Source: an uncultured Blastocatellia bacterium (lineage in GTDB: Bacteria; Acidobacteriota; Blastocatellia; HR10). From it: 64,000 nucleotides of DNA. Location: positions 205,098 to 269,097 of the forward strand of contig CALHAI010000003.1 in the NCBI GenBank assembly GCA_937934295.1, in the 5' to 3' direction. The translations under genes and the position numbers were made by a program. Shown piece after piece: positions 8,621 through 17,672 of this stretch. Each line of letters opens with the position of its first letter. Within the stretch, counting starts at the first letter, position 1. The notes below the pieces were generated by a model. It saw only the letters and a program-made list of their open reading frames with translations, made no database searches and was not told where the DNA came from.

Positions 8621-8670
8621 ACTGGCCTCCTTCAACTTCGGCGTTCGCCTCGCCTGATGTGCCGAAGAGG

Positions 8671-9597
8671 TTATGATACGGCATGAGAGCATTCTTGCTC
8701 AAGCTCCGGGAACAACCCCGAGACGCAGAGGATGGCGCAGATTTCAGCGCGCATTTTGTCGTCCGGCACTGGAAGCGGAGCGCGTGGCGGGCCACCGTAG
8801 AATCCAATCAGGTCCAGCGCCGCTTTCAATCCGCTGATCCCGAACTGCGTGGTGACAGCACGCGCGACTGGCAGCAGGCGAAGTTGCAACTCGGCTGCTC
8901 GCACCCCGTCACCCTCACGCGCGAGTCGCATGATCTGCAAGCACGTCTTCGCCGCGATGCATCCGACGGCCAGAACGGCCCCTTTGGCACCGAGCGCCAT
9001 CGCGGCGTGAAGCAACGCCGCCGATCCCGTGAGGACGTTGAAGTCCGAAGGGGCGAGGCGAAGGATCTCCGCGAGCATCGCCAGGTTCCCCCCACTGTCC
9101 TTGATCCCAATGATGTTCGGATGCTCGGCCAAACGGGCTACCGTCTCCGGAGCAAGGGCGACGCCCGTGAATTGTGGGACGCTGTAGAGGAGGATCGGGA
9201 TGGGCGAGGCGTCGGCGATCCTCCAGTAATGATCCAGGAGGACGGCCGGGGTGATCTGATCGCGATAGTAATGTGGTGTCCCAACCAGCAGTGCATCGGC
9301 ACGCAAGCTAGCCGCGCGGCGCGCGAACTCTATGGCCTCGCGCGTAGCGTTGTAGCTGGCCCCGGCGATGAGGAGCATATCGCCGGGGATCACTTCGCGC
9401 GCCGTCTCGATCACCTTCCAGCGCTCGCTCTCGGTAAGGTGCACGAACTCGCCGTTGGAGCCGAGGACGACATACCCCGAATAGCCGTATTGGTTCCATC
9501 GCTCAATGTTGGCGCGAAAGCGGTCATGGGCGACCTGCTCGCGTTCATCAAACGGCGTGGGGATCGGAGGCAAGAGCCCCGAGATCGATCGTTTCAT
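8671..9597 (-). CDS. 4-hydroxy-2-oxoglutarate aldolase-like (DapA superfamily)
   Basis: A 308-residue class I aldolase of the DHDPS/NAL superfamily. The Schiff-base lysine is in IGIKDSGG (Lys166) and the proton-relay tyrosine in LLYSVPQ (Tyr138). Several segments match mammalian HOGA1 rather than true DapA: GSNGEF instead of GTTGE, SPIPILLYSVP, TQFGISGLK and FYGGPPRAPL. HOGA-type enzymes cleave 4-hydroxy-2-oxoglutarate to pyruvate and glyoxylate. GAGGAGG precedes the ATG at 9597. It follows a fumarylacetoacetase-family gene with a 52-nt gap, suggesting a short keto-acid breakdown route. Substrate remains inferred. Confidence 0.85.
   Translation of the reverse strand: MKRSISGLLPPIPTPFDEREQVAHDRFRANIERWNQYGYSGYVVLGSNGEFVHLTESERWKVIETAREVIPGDMLLIAGASYNATREAIEFARRAASLRADALLVGTPHYYRDQITPAVLLDHYWRIADASPIPILLYSVPQFTGVALAPETVARLAEHPNIIGIKDSGGNLAMLAEILRLAPSDFNVLTGSAALLHAAMALGAKGAVLAVGCIAAKTCLQIMRLAREGDGVRAAELQLRLLPVARAVTTQFGISGLKAALDLIGFYGGPPRAPLPVPDDKMRAEICAILCVSGLFPELEQECSHAVS
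8673..8702 (-). promoter_or_regulatory. Promoter for ferredoxin-UDGb pair
   Basis: TTGAGC (8702-8697) and TATCAT (8678-8673) on the minus strand lie 18 nt apart, overlapping the end of the aldolase gene. The predicted leader to the ferredoxin ATG is about 46 nt and contains its strong ribosome binding site. Confidence 0.5.
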
Positions 9598-9649
9598 CGT
9601 TCGCCTCCTCTGAGCTGTCCGTGATTCGGCACATGGCCACCCTTTCTTT

Positions 9650-10432
9650 CTACTCAGCGCGCACCGGATTGCGCAAGGTCCCGATACCCTCGATCTCCAC
9701 CTCGACGACATCTCCGTCGGCGAGCGGGCCGACGCCCGCCGGTGTCCCGGTGAAGATGAGATCGCCCGGCAGCAGGGTCATCACCTGAGAGATGAAGCGA
9801 ATGAGCGCGGGCACCGGAAAGATGAGAGCGCGCGTTCGAGCGCGTTGGCGCACGTGGCCGTTGACGCGCGTCTCGATCCCGAGATCCGCCGGGTCGAGAG
9901 CGGTCGCGATCACTGGTCCAATGGGAGCGAACGTATCGAAGCCTTTCGCGCGCGCGAATTGTCCATCCCGCTGCTGGAGGTCGCGAGCGGTCACGTCATT
10001 GCCGCAGGTGTAGCCGAGGACGTAGGCGAGCGGGTCATCCTCCTCGCGGAGGCGATATGCGCGTCGGCCCATGACGACGACCAACTCGCCTTCGTAATCC
10101 ACGCGCGTGGACATCGCCGGGAGCCGGATCGTCTCCTGTGGGCCGATTACCGCACTGGGCGGCTTGAAGAAGATGAGCGGCTCGACGGGCACCTCATGCC
10201 CCAACTCCGCGGCATGCTCGCGATAGTTTCGCCCGAGAGCCACGATCTTGCTCGGCTCACACGGCGCGAGCAGACGCACGCGCTCCAGCGGAAGCGCTGC
10301 CGATGCGTCGGGCGTGATCGAATCGAAGGGATGCTCCTCTTTGATCGGGATGACGCACTCCCCCCTCAGAAGGCCATAACGCGCTCTGGGGGGATTCGCC
10401 GGGAGGGGATCGAGGAAGCGACAGATGTACAT
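9650..10432 (-). CDS. Fumarylacetoacetate hydrolase (FAH) family protein
   Basis: A 260-residue FAH-fold hydrolase/decarboxylase. The family core is clear: KIVALGRNYREHA, then DYEGELVVVMG with the Glu-x-Glu metal ligands, GNDVTARDLQ with the third acidic ligand, GPVIATALDP, and GDLIFTGTPAGVGP near the end. AGGAGGT stands 8 nt before the ATG at 10432. This branch includes 2-keto-4-pentenoate hydratases, acylpyruvases and oxaloacetate decarboxylases. Its neighbour is a HOGA-like aldolase, so a 2-oxo-acid substrate is likely. The upstream lipoprotein frame runs into this gene for 176 nt. Confidence 0.9.
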   Translation of the reverse strand: MYICRFLDPLPANPPRARYGLLRGECVIPIKEEHPFDSITPDASAALPLERVRLLAPCEPSKIVALGRNYREHAAELGHEVPVEPLIFFKPPSAVIGPQETIRLPAMSTRVDYEGELVVVMGRRAYRLREEDDPLAYVLGYTCGNDVTARDLQQRDGQFARAKGFDTFAPIGPVIATALDPADLGIETRVNGHVRQRARTRALIFPVPALIRFISQVMTLLPGDLIFTGTPAGVGPLADGDVVEVEIEGIGTLRNPVRAE

Positions 10433-11554
10433 CTCCGAGCACCTCCTGAACGATGATCGTCGAAGGTCGGCTTTCGTTCCCCGCGCGATCCACAGCTGTG
10501 ATCCGGTATGCGTAACGCTCGCCCGGCCGAACCGTCTCGTCGCGATATGTCGTGAGCGGATGCGGGCTCGCATTCAGTCGCACCCATGCCGACTCCGGGG
10601 CTTCGGCCGAAGGCGCGCGGTAGATGTAATATCCCACCACGTCCGGTTCCGAATTCGCCGTCCAGAATAAGCTGATGCTCCCTTGCGCGGATGCCGCGAT
10701 CACCCCTTCGGGCGGCGCCGGAGGGAATGTGTCGCGCGGCGTGAATTGAATGGGCGTCGAATCGCGGCTCTCGATGAGCGTCCCATCGCGAGCGGGGGCG
10801 ACGGCCCTCACGAGATAGATGTACTCGGTCCCGTACTGGAAATCGCGATCGCGCAGCGTCGTCTCCGTGACGAGCGTCGAACCATTCAGTGGCGGGCCGA
10901 AATGGGGGTCGGAAGTCCGGCGACGGTAGACGTTGTATCCGAGGACATTTGGAGGAGCGGATCCGTCCACGTTGCGTGTTGGGGGGGCCCAACTGAGGAA
11001 GACGACACCTTGCGCTTCATCAATCGCGCGAAGCGCGTGCGGAGGAGTTGGCACGTCGCCTTGAGGCTCAACTCCGACGATGTCCGAGAGGGGACCCAAT
11101 CGTCCTCGCGCATCCACCAGGCGCGCGGCGTAGAGCCGTCGGCGGTTGAACGCCGTGATCGGCCCATCTTCAATGGTGAGCACCTCTTCGACAGGCGAAC
11201 GCGCGAGCTCTCGACGATCGAGGACGGCCAACAGACGCGCGCGTTCGAGGAAGGCGTCTTCCGAAGGGAGCGCAACGGCTGCTGGTGGCTCGAGAGCGCG
11301 GTAGATTTCGAGGCGGTCCACAACGAAACCGCGAGCGGCCAACGCTTCCAGATTCGGACGCCACAGAATGAGCCGGATCACATCGCCCTGTTGCTGAGCG
11401 CGCATTCCCTCAAGGCGGGCCGGTAGCGAGCGCAGCGGAGGGAGTGGTGCACCGACTTTCCCACACGAGAAGACGAGAGCTCCGAAGAGGAGAAGCAAAG
11501 GGGAGCGCAGCAACAGAGCCGATCGGTGTCGTCCGATGATGCCGCGGCCCGAGG

Positions 11555-11558
<4 letters not shown>
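10257..11558 (-). CDS. Putative lipoprotein with two fibronectin type III domains
   Basis: A 433-residue envelope protein. The N-terminus has a basic stretch, a hydrophobic [12 protein letters not shown] segment and a lipobox-like VFSC, predicting lipidation. Two FN3-type domains follow, around residues 165-265 ([14 protein letters not shown]) and 275-375 ([35 protein letters not shown]). The second ends naturally near IIVQEV. The remaining 60 residues are Arg/Ser/Pro-rich and read through the start of the FAH gene out of frame, so the true C-terminus is doubtful. Its ATG overlaps the hslU stop as ATGA. Likely a structural or adhesion protein; no catalytic motif seen. Confidence 0.75.
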
Positions 11559-12994
<1,436 letters not shown>

Positions 12995-13001
12995 AGCTCG
13001 T

Positions 13002-13544
13002 TCACAACTCCTCGATGATGAGATTCTCGTTCGTATAGATGCAGATTTGGCTCGCGATGCGCAACGCTTCTTCGGCGATCTCGCGCGCCGAGAGCGCCGT
13101 GTGCCGCATCAGGGCGCGGGCGGCCGCCAGCGCATACGGTCCGCCCGAGCCGATCGCCGCGACATCGTCGTCGGGCTCGATGACCTCCCCGCTGCCAGAG
13201 AGGATGAGCGAGCGCTCACGATCGGCGACGATCAGCAACGCCTCCAGATGGCGGAGGTATCGGTCCGTGCGCCAATCTCGCGCCAGTTCCACCGCCGCTC
13301 GACTCAGGTTCCCGCGAAATTCTTCGAGCTTGCTCTCGAAGCGTTGGAAGAGAGCGAAGGCATCGGCCGTCGAACCCGCGAATCCGGCGAGAATGCGATC
13401 GTTATAGAGCCGGCGCACCTTGCGCGCATGATGCTTGAGGATCGTGTCTTGGAACGTGACCTGTCCGTCGCTGGCCATGACGACGCGATCATGGCGGCGA
13501 ACGCAGAGGACGGTTGTGCCGTGCATCCGTGTGTTGTTCGTCAT
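13002..13544 (-). CDS. hslV: ATP-dependent protease proteolytic subunit HslV
   Basis: A 180-residue threonine protease subunit that forms the double hexamer core of HslUV. The catalytic Thr is exposed after removal of a short propeptide ending HG before TTVLCVRR, as in Thermotoga-type Hsl[19 protein letters not shown] and the C-terminal [12 protein letters not shown] are family hallmarks. No Shine-Dalgarno lies before ATG 13544 or the alternative ATG 13526. A strong promoter ends 9 nt upstream of 13544, so the message may be leaderless. Confidence 0.97.
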   Translation of the reverse strand: MTNNTRMHGTTVLCVRRHDRVVMASDGQVTFQDTILKHHARKVRRLYNDRILAGFAGSTADAFALFQRFESKLEEFRGNLSRAAVELARDWRTDRYLRHLEALLIVADRERSLILSGSGEVIEPDDDVAAIGSGGPYALAAARALMRHTALSAREIAEEALRIASQICIYTNENLIIEEL

Positions 13545-13553
13545 TCGATAAGC

Positions 13554-13582
13554 ACTATAAGAGCCGTGCCCGGAATTGTCAA
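13554..13582 (-). promoter_or_regulatory. hslVU promoter
   Basis: TTGACA (13582-13577), a 17-nt spacer and TATAGT (13559-13554) on the minus strand make a near-consensus housekeeping promoter. Only 9 nt separate the -10 box from ATG 13544, predicting a leaderless or nearly leaderless transcript. Confidence 0.75.
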
Positions 13583-13628
13583 GAAAGCGAACATGCGCGG
13601 CGCACGCGACAGCGGCGGCTGCTTTCGA

Positions 13629-13658
13629 TTGACTTCATCGCGCGGCCCGGCATAGGAT
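13629..13658 (+). promoter_or_regulatory. Promoter upstream of the 13676 gene
   Basis: TTGACT (13629-13634) and TAGGAT (13653-13658) are 18 nt apart. Transcription would begin near 13665, leaving about 11 nt before the ATG. It is divergent from the hslVU promoter. Confidence 0.5.
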
Positions 13659-13675
13659 TAGGTGAGTTGTTCGTC

Positions 13676-14164
13676 ATGGCGATGGAGACGGTTCAGAGCG
13701 TCGCAGCGCGCGTGAAGACGGCCCTCGGCGAAGCGTGGATTCCCACGATCTATCGTCAGCATGTCCTCGCGGATCGCACGCGCCGCTATGCCTTGAACTG
13801 CCCCACCGGGGCGCGGTACGTGGAGATCATCCATACGTTGCTCGGCATTGAGGTGAAGTTGGATGGACGCCGCGTGTCGGTCCCGGATCTGGCCGTCGCC
13901 CGCTATCTGGCGGTCTTCGCCCGCATTGGGGCGGAGGCCATCGCCATCCCCTACGACATCACGCGCATCTCGCGCGTGGCCGACTGGATGGAGCAATCGT
14001 GGCAGCGGTTGCTGCTGCTGGTGGAGCATCACGCGGGTGGGCGCAGCTTGTACTTTCGCGCGCGCGTGCGCTCCTGTTTGCGGCAGTGGATGCGAGAGGA
14101 GCTGAAAGCGCTGGGAGCGGGCGCGCCCTATCCCTCTTTTGAGCTGACGACGCGGCGACGATGA
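13676..14164 (+). CDS. Hypothetical protein, 162 aa, family not recognised
   Basis: No family was recognised. The protein starts METVQSVAARVKTALGEAW after MA and is basic, with alternating short strands (RYVEIIHTLLGIEVKLDGRRV) and C-terminal amphipathic helices with paired Trp residues (VADWMEQSWQRLLLLVEHH). No signal peptide, membrane segment or cysteine motif is visible. The frame is open further upstream, but the promoter at 13629-13658 limits it to ATG 13676. It overlaps the following GT9 gene by ATGA, so it is translationally coupled to envelope-polysaccharide genes and may serve them, though that is context only. Confidence 0.75.
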   Translation: MAMETVQSVAARVKTALGEAWIPTIYRQHVLADRTRRYALNCPTGARYVEIIHTLLGIEVKLDGRRVSVPDLAVARYLAVFARIGAEAIAIPYDITRISRVADWMEQSWQRLLLLVEHHAGGRSLYFRARVRSCLRQWMREELKALGAGAPYPSFELTTRRR

Positions 14165-15168
14165 GGCCGATCTTGCGAGCGCAATCGTTCTCGCGCATCC
14201 TCCTTCTGCACTTGGGGAGGCTGAGCGATGCGGTCTTCGCCCTGCCGGCCTGTGCGGCGCTTCGCGAACGCTTCCCCGAGGCGCGGATCACCGCGTTCGC
14301 GACGTCGTGGGGGGGTGAGCTGCTCGCCTTAAGCGGCACGATCTCGGACATCTGGCCGGTCAAGAGTGCGCAGCTGGCCGATCTGCTGCAGCCGTGGAAC
14401 GTGTGGGAGGTCCTTCAAGCGGTTCGAGAATTCCAAAGGCGGCAATATGAGCTGGCCATTGATTTCCGCCCTTCGGGGGGGACGATCCTGCTCGCGCTGG
14501 CGGCTCGCGTGCCCGCTCGGTTGGCCGCTCTGCCACCGGAAGGATTCGCGAGGCTCCTCTTCAACGTCTGGCGCGTGCCGGATGATCCGCGGCGGCATCG
14601 CGTGGATCGGTATCTGGACGGCTTACGCGCGCTCGGCGTCTCGCCTACGGTTCGCGTGCCCGCGTTGCGAACCGATCCCGCCGCGGACGAACGCTTCGAG
14701 CGTTGGTTGCGCGCCCGAGGAGTCGAAGCGGGAGAGCTTCTGGTCGGCATTGCTCCGGAGGCCGATCCGGGCGCGGCCCTGTGGCCGTCGGAGCGATTCC
14801 TCGATCTGGCGCATCAGCTGACGCATCATTTTCGCGTCCGCCTTCTGGACGTGAGCTTGGGGAGGGGGGGACGAGCGCGATTCCCCAAAGGGACGCTCGC
14901 TCTGCGCGCGCGCTCGCTGCGCGAATTGGCGTCAGCGCTGGCGCGCTGCACGCTCGTAGTCTCCGGAGATGCCGGTCCGGGGCACATCGCGGCGGCACTC
15001 GGCGTTCCCACCCTCATGCTCGGGTGCGCGCACACGCGGCGGCCACTGGGGGCGGAGCATCGTTGCGTGGAGCGCGACGCTTTGGCGACCTGCTCCGTCG
15101 AGCGCGTCTTCGAGATCGCCAGCGAGATGCTCGGCCGGAGCCGGACGACGGCGCTCTTCCGTTCTTGA
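14161..15168 (+). CDS. GT9-family glycosyltransferase (heptosyltransferase-like)
   Basis: A 335-residue ADP-heptose:LPS heptosyltransferase-like protein. RILLLHLGRLSDAVFALPAC matches the N-terminal acceptor domain, in which GRLSDAV replaces the usual GDxxxxTP loop. VVSGDAGPGHIAAALGVPTLMLG is the GT9 donor-binding motif (SxDSGPxHLAxALG). A second GT9 gene lies at 15518 and a heptose-kinase gene at 16641, so LPS core assembly is the natural context. The altered N-terminal loop and the Ala in place of Ser in GDAGP suggest divergence from classic WaaC/WaaF. Confidence 0.88.
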   Translation: MRPILRAQSFSRILLLHLGRLSDAVFALPACAALRERFPEARITAFATSWGGELLALSGTISDIWPVKSAQLADLLQPWNVWEVLQAVREFQRRQYELAIDFRPSGGTILLALAARVPARLAALPPEGFARLLFNVWRVPDDPRRHRVDRYLDGLRALGVSPTVRVPALRTDPAADERFERWLRARGVEAGELLVGIAPEADPGAALWPSERFLDLAHQLTHHFRVRLLDVSLGRGGRARFPKGTLALRARSLRELASALARCTLVVSGDAGPGHIAAALGVPTLMLGCAHTRRPLGAEHRCVERDALATCSVERVFEIASEMLGRSRTTALFRS

Positions 15169-15176
15169 GGTCCCTT

Positions 15177-15205
15177 TTGACAAGCCGAGGGGTTCGTGAT
15201 AGAGT
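15177..15205 (+). promoter_or_regulatory. Promoter upstream of the Trm112-like gene
   Basis: A perfect TTGACA at 15177-15182, a 17-nt spacer and TAGAGT at 15200-15205. The predicted leader of about 27 nt to ATG 15239 contains GGGAAGG as a ribosome binding site. Confidence 0.7.
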
Positions 15206-15238
15206 AACTTTGAAATGACTTCAGAAAGGGAAGGCGCG

Positions 15239-15445
15239 ATGAGCATCAAGCCGGAACTCTTGGAGATTCTGGCATGTCCCGCCTGCGTGCGAGAGATGAA
15301 CGAACGGGCGAAAGTTCGCCTGACGGCCGATGGTCAAGGCCTTCAGTGTCCCATCTGCCTTCGCGTCTATCCCATTCGGGAGGGCATCCCCGTGATGCTC
15401 ATCGAGGAAGCGCGCGTGGAGGAGCGAGCGCTCTGGCCGGAGTGA
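15239..15445 (+). CDS. Trm112-like zinc-ribbon protein
   Basis: A 68-residue protein of the Trm112/YcaR family. LLEILACPACV provides the first CxxC and LQCPICLRVYPIREGIPVML the second, the exact layout of this zinc-ribbon fold. In proteobacteria YcaR is encoded among LPS genes (lpxK, kdsB); here too it lies between two heptosyltransferase-like genes. In eukaryotes and archaea Trm112 activates methyltransferases, but the bacterial role is unsettled. The start at 15239 is chosen over 15215 because GGGAAGG precedes it and the family begins near MxxxLLEILACP. Confidence 0.92.
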   Translation: MSIKPELLEILACPACVREMNERAKVRLTADGQGLQCPICLRVYPIREGIPVMLIEEARVEERALWPE

Positions 15446-15517
15446 TCGCGAATGCCGACCTTCGACGAGGACGATCGTGGTGAGAGCTCGGGCGAGAAAG
15501 GGCATTGAGGGGGGATC

Positions 15518-16618
15518 ATGGTACGAGCGGATCACGCGAGGCATGCGGAGCTGCCCTGGGATCGAATTCGGCGCATCTTGCTGATCCGGTTGCGTTCGAT
15601 CGGGGATACCGTGCTGATGACGCCGTGCCTGACGGCGCTCAAGACGTGGAGGCCGGAACTTCAGATCAGCGTCCTCAGTGAAGCCCTCTCGGCCCCACTC
15701 TTGGAGGATCATCCACAGGTGGATGAGGTGATCGTCGTGGAGCGGGAAGGGCGGTGGTTGAGCGATGGAGTGCGCCGAGGGCAACTGGCGAGGCGGCTGC
15801 GGGAGCGTGCTTTCGATGCCGTCTTCAATCTGCATGGGGGGACGACGGCGACATTGCTCGCGTTCCTGAGCCGTGCGCCGGAGCGGATCGGCTATCGCGG
15901 CTATCGCTACAGTTGGTTGTACAATCGGCGGGCGCCGGATCCGTCGCAGATCTGGCAGAAGTCGGCGATCCATTCGGCCGAGCAGCAGTTGGGGCTCTTG
16001 AAATGGTGTGGTGTGCCCATCACTTTGCCTCCCCCATCCTCGCTGCGCGCCAGTGAACAGGCCCTGATGAGCGTGCATCGGCGACTGCGGCAGATGGGCT
16101 TGCGCGGTCCCTTCGCGGTGATCCATCCCGCGGCCACGCATGAATCCAAGCGATGGTCCGCTGCCAAGTTCGCCCACGTCGTACACTACTTGGCGGCGAA
16201 GCACGAGCTCCCGTCCATCGTCATCGCCGCGCGGCATGAGGGGCACATCACCGATGCCGTCAAAGGATTCGCCGGCACGGCCGCTCATCCCCTCACCGAT
16301 CTGACGTTGAAGGAGGTCATCGCGTTGCTCCGTCAGGCGGCGCTCTTTGTGGGCAATGACAGCGGGCCAGCGCATATCGCCGCGGCCGTGGGATGTCCGA
16401 CTGTCGTGATCTTTGGGGCGTCAGACCCGATGGTCTGGCGACCCTGGGGCACAGCTCCTTCAGCCATCGTGCACACGCCATGCGATCATCTCGGCGTCTC
16501 GCTTCCGCCAGGAGAACGCATCCGGCACGTTCACGTCGAGCAGGTGATCGAGGCCATCGAGCGCGTGCTCGCTTCGATCGCCGGGGAGCCGAGCGTGCGG
16601 GCTTCGGTCGCCGAGTGA
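15518..16618 (+). CDS. GT9-family lipopolysaccharide heptosyltransferase
   Basis: A 366-residue LPS heptosyltransferase-like enzyme close to WaaF/WaaQ. RILLIRLRSIGDTVLMTPCLTAL is the canonical acceptor-side loop with the GDxxxxTP signature. FAVIHPAATHESKRWS contacts the nucleotide sugar, and LFVGNDSGPAHIAAAVGCPTVVIFG is the full GT9 donor motif. It is predicted to transfer heptose from ADP-heptose to lipid A core at the inner membrane's cytoplasmic face. AGGGGGG sits before the ATG. The heptose-7-phosphate kinase gene follows after 22 nt. Confidence 0.92.
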   Translation: MVRADHARHAELPWDRIRRILLIRLRSIGDTVLMTPCLTALKTWRPELQISVLSEALSAPLLEDHPQVDEVIVVEREGRWLSDGVRRGQLARRLRERAFDAVFNLHGGTTATLLAFLSRAPERIGYRGYRYSWLYNRRAPDPSQIWQKSAIHSAEQQLGLLKWCGVPITLPPPSSLRASEQALMSVHRRLRQMGLRGPFAVIHPAATHESKRWSAAKFAHVVHYLAAKHELPSIVIAARHEGHITDAVKGFAGTAAHPLTDLTLKEVIALLRQAALFVGNDSGPAHIAAAVGCPTVVIFGASDPMVWRPWGTAPSAIVHTPCDHLGVSLPPGERIRHVHVEQVIEAIERVLASIAGEPSVRASVAE

Positions 16619-16640
16619 GATCGGTCGCCATAGGTTCACG

Positions 16641-17672
16641 ATGTCTGGCCAGACACTCTCAGAGCACGTGACGCCCGAGCGGGCGGAGGCTCTTGTGCAG
16701 CGGTTCGCCGGTCGGCGCTTGCTCGTGCTCGGCGATCTCATGCTCGACGAGTATCTCTGGGGGAGGGCGCGGCGCATCTCCCCGGAGGCACCGGTTCCCG
16801 TTGTGGAGATCGAGCGGGAGTCGTTTCGCTTGGGCGGCGTGGGCAATGTGGCGAGCAATCTCATCGCGCTCGGCGCTCGACCGCTTCTGGTCGCCGTGAC
16901 CGGAGCGGATGCGGCGGCCGAGCGCGTGCGCGCGCTGCTTATGGACGAGTCGCTCGAAGCCGAGCTCCTGACTGATGCGATGCGTCCGACGACGGTCAAG
17001 ACGCGCATTCTCGCCCAGCATCAGCAGGTCGTGCGCGCCGATCGCGAGAGTCGAACGCCGCTCTCAGAGGCCCTCACGCGTCGTCTCCTGGCCGCCGTGC
17101 GCGATCGGCTGGATCTGGTCGAAGGCGTCATCATCTCCGATTACGAGAAGGGGACGATCACGCCGCCGCTTCTGGAGACGCTGCTGCCGGAGTTGCGCGA
17201 GCGGCAGCTTCCCGTCTTTCTCGATCCGAAGATTCGGAACTTCCCCTACTATCGGCCGGTGACGTGGATCAAGCCGAATCAACGGGAAGCCGAGGCCGTG
17301 ACCCGACGAGAAATCACCGACGAAGCTTCGCTCCTGGAGGCCGGACGCGAATTACAACGCCTGCTGGACAGCGAATACATCCTCCTCACCCGCGGCGAAC
17401 AGGGGATGAGCCTCTTCTCCCGCAAGGGGCTCGTGCGACACATCCCGACTGTCGCGCGCGAGGTTTACGATGTGACGGGGGCAGGCGATACGGTGATGGC
17501 CGCGCTCAGTCTCTCGGTCCTCGCCGGCGCCGATCCCGTTGAGGCCGCCCATCTGGCCAATTACGCGGCCAGCGTCGTCATCGCGAAGCTCGGGACAGCC
17601 GTCGTCACGCGCCAGGAACTGCTGGCGGCGATTCGCGCCGATTGGCTCCTGCGAGGAGACCTCAGCCCCTGA
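16641..17672 (+). CDS. rfaE1: D-glycero-beta-D-manno-heptose-7-phosphate kinase (RfaE domain I)
   Basis: A 343-residue PfkB-family kinase that makes heptose 1,7-bisphosphate for ADP-heptose synthesis. LVLGDLMLDEYLWGRARRISPEAPVPVVE is the RfaE domain I opening, FRLGGVGNVASNL binds the sugar, and YDVTGAGDTVMAALSLS contains the catalytic Asp and anion hole. Domain II (adenylyltransferase) is absent, so HldC must be encoded elsewhere. It shares a transcription unit with the GT9 genes. Its TGA stop abuts, with no spacer, the TGA of the convergent acyl-CoA dehydrogenase. Confidence 0.94.
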   Translation: MSGQTLSEHVTPERAEALVQRFAGRRLLVLGDLMLDEYLWGRARRISPEAPVPVVEIERESFRLGGVGNVASNLIALGARPLLVAVTGADAAAERVRALLMDESLEAELLTDAMRPTTVKTRILAQHQQVVRADRESRTPLSEALTRRLLAAVRDRLDLVEGVIISDYEKGTITPPLLETLLPELRERQLPVFLDPKIRNFPYYRPVTWIKPNQREAEAVTRREITDEASLLEAGRELQRLLDSEYILLTRGEQGMSLFSRKGLVRHIPTVAREVYDVTGAGDTVMAALSLSVLAGADPVEAAHLANYAASVVIAKLGTAVVTRQELLAAIRADWLLRGDLSP

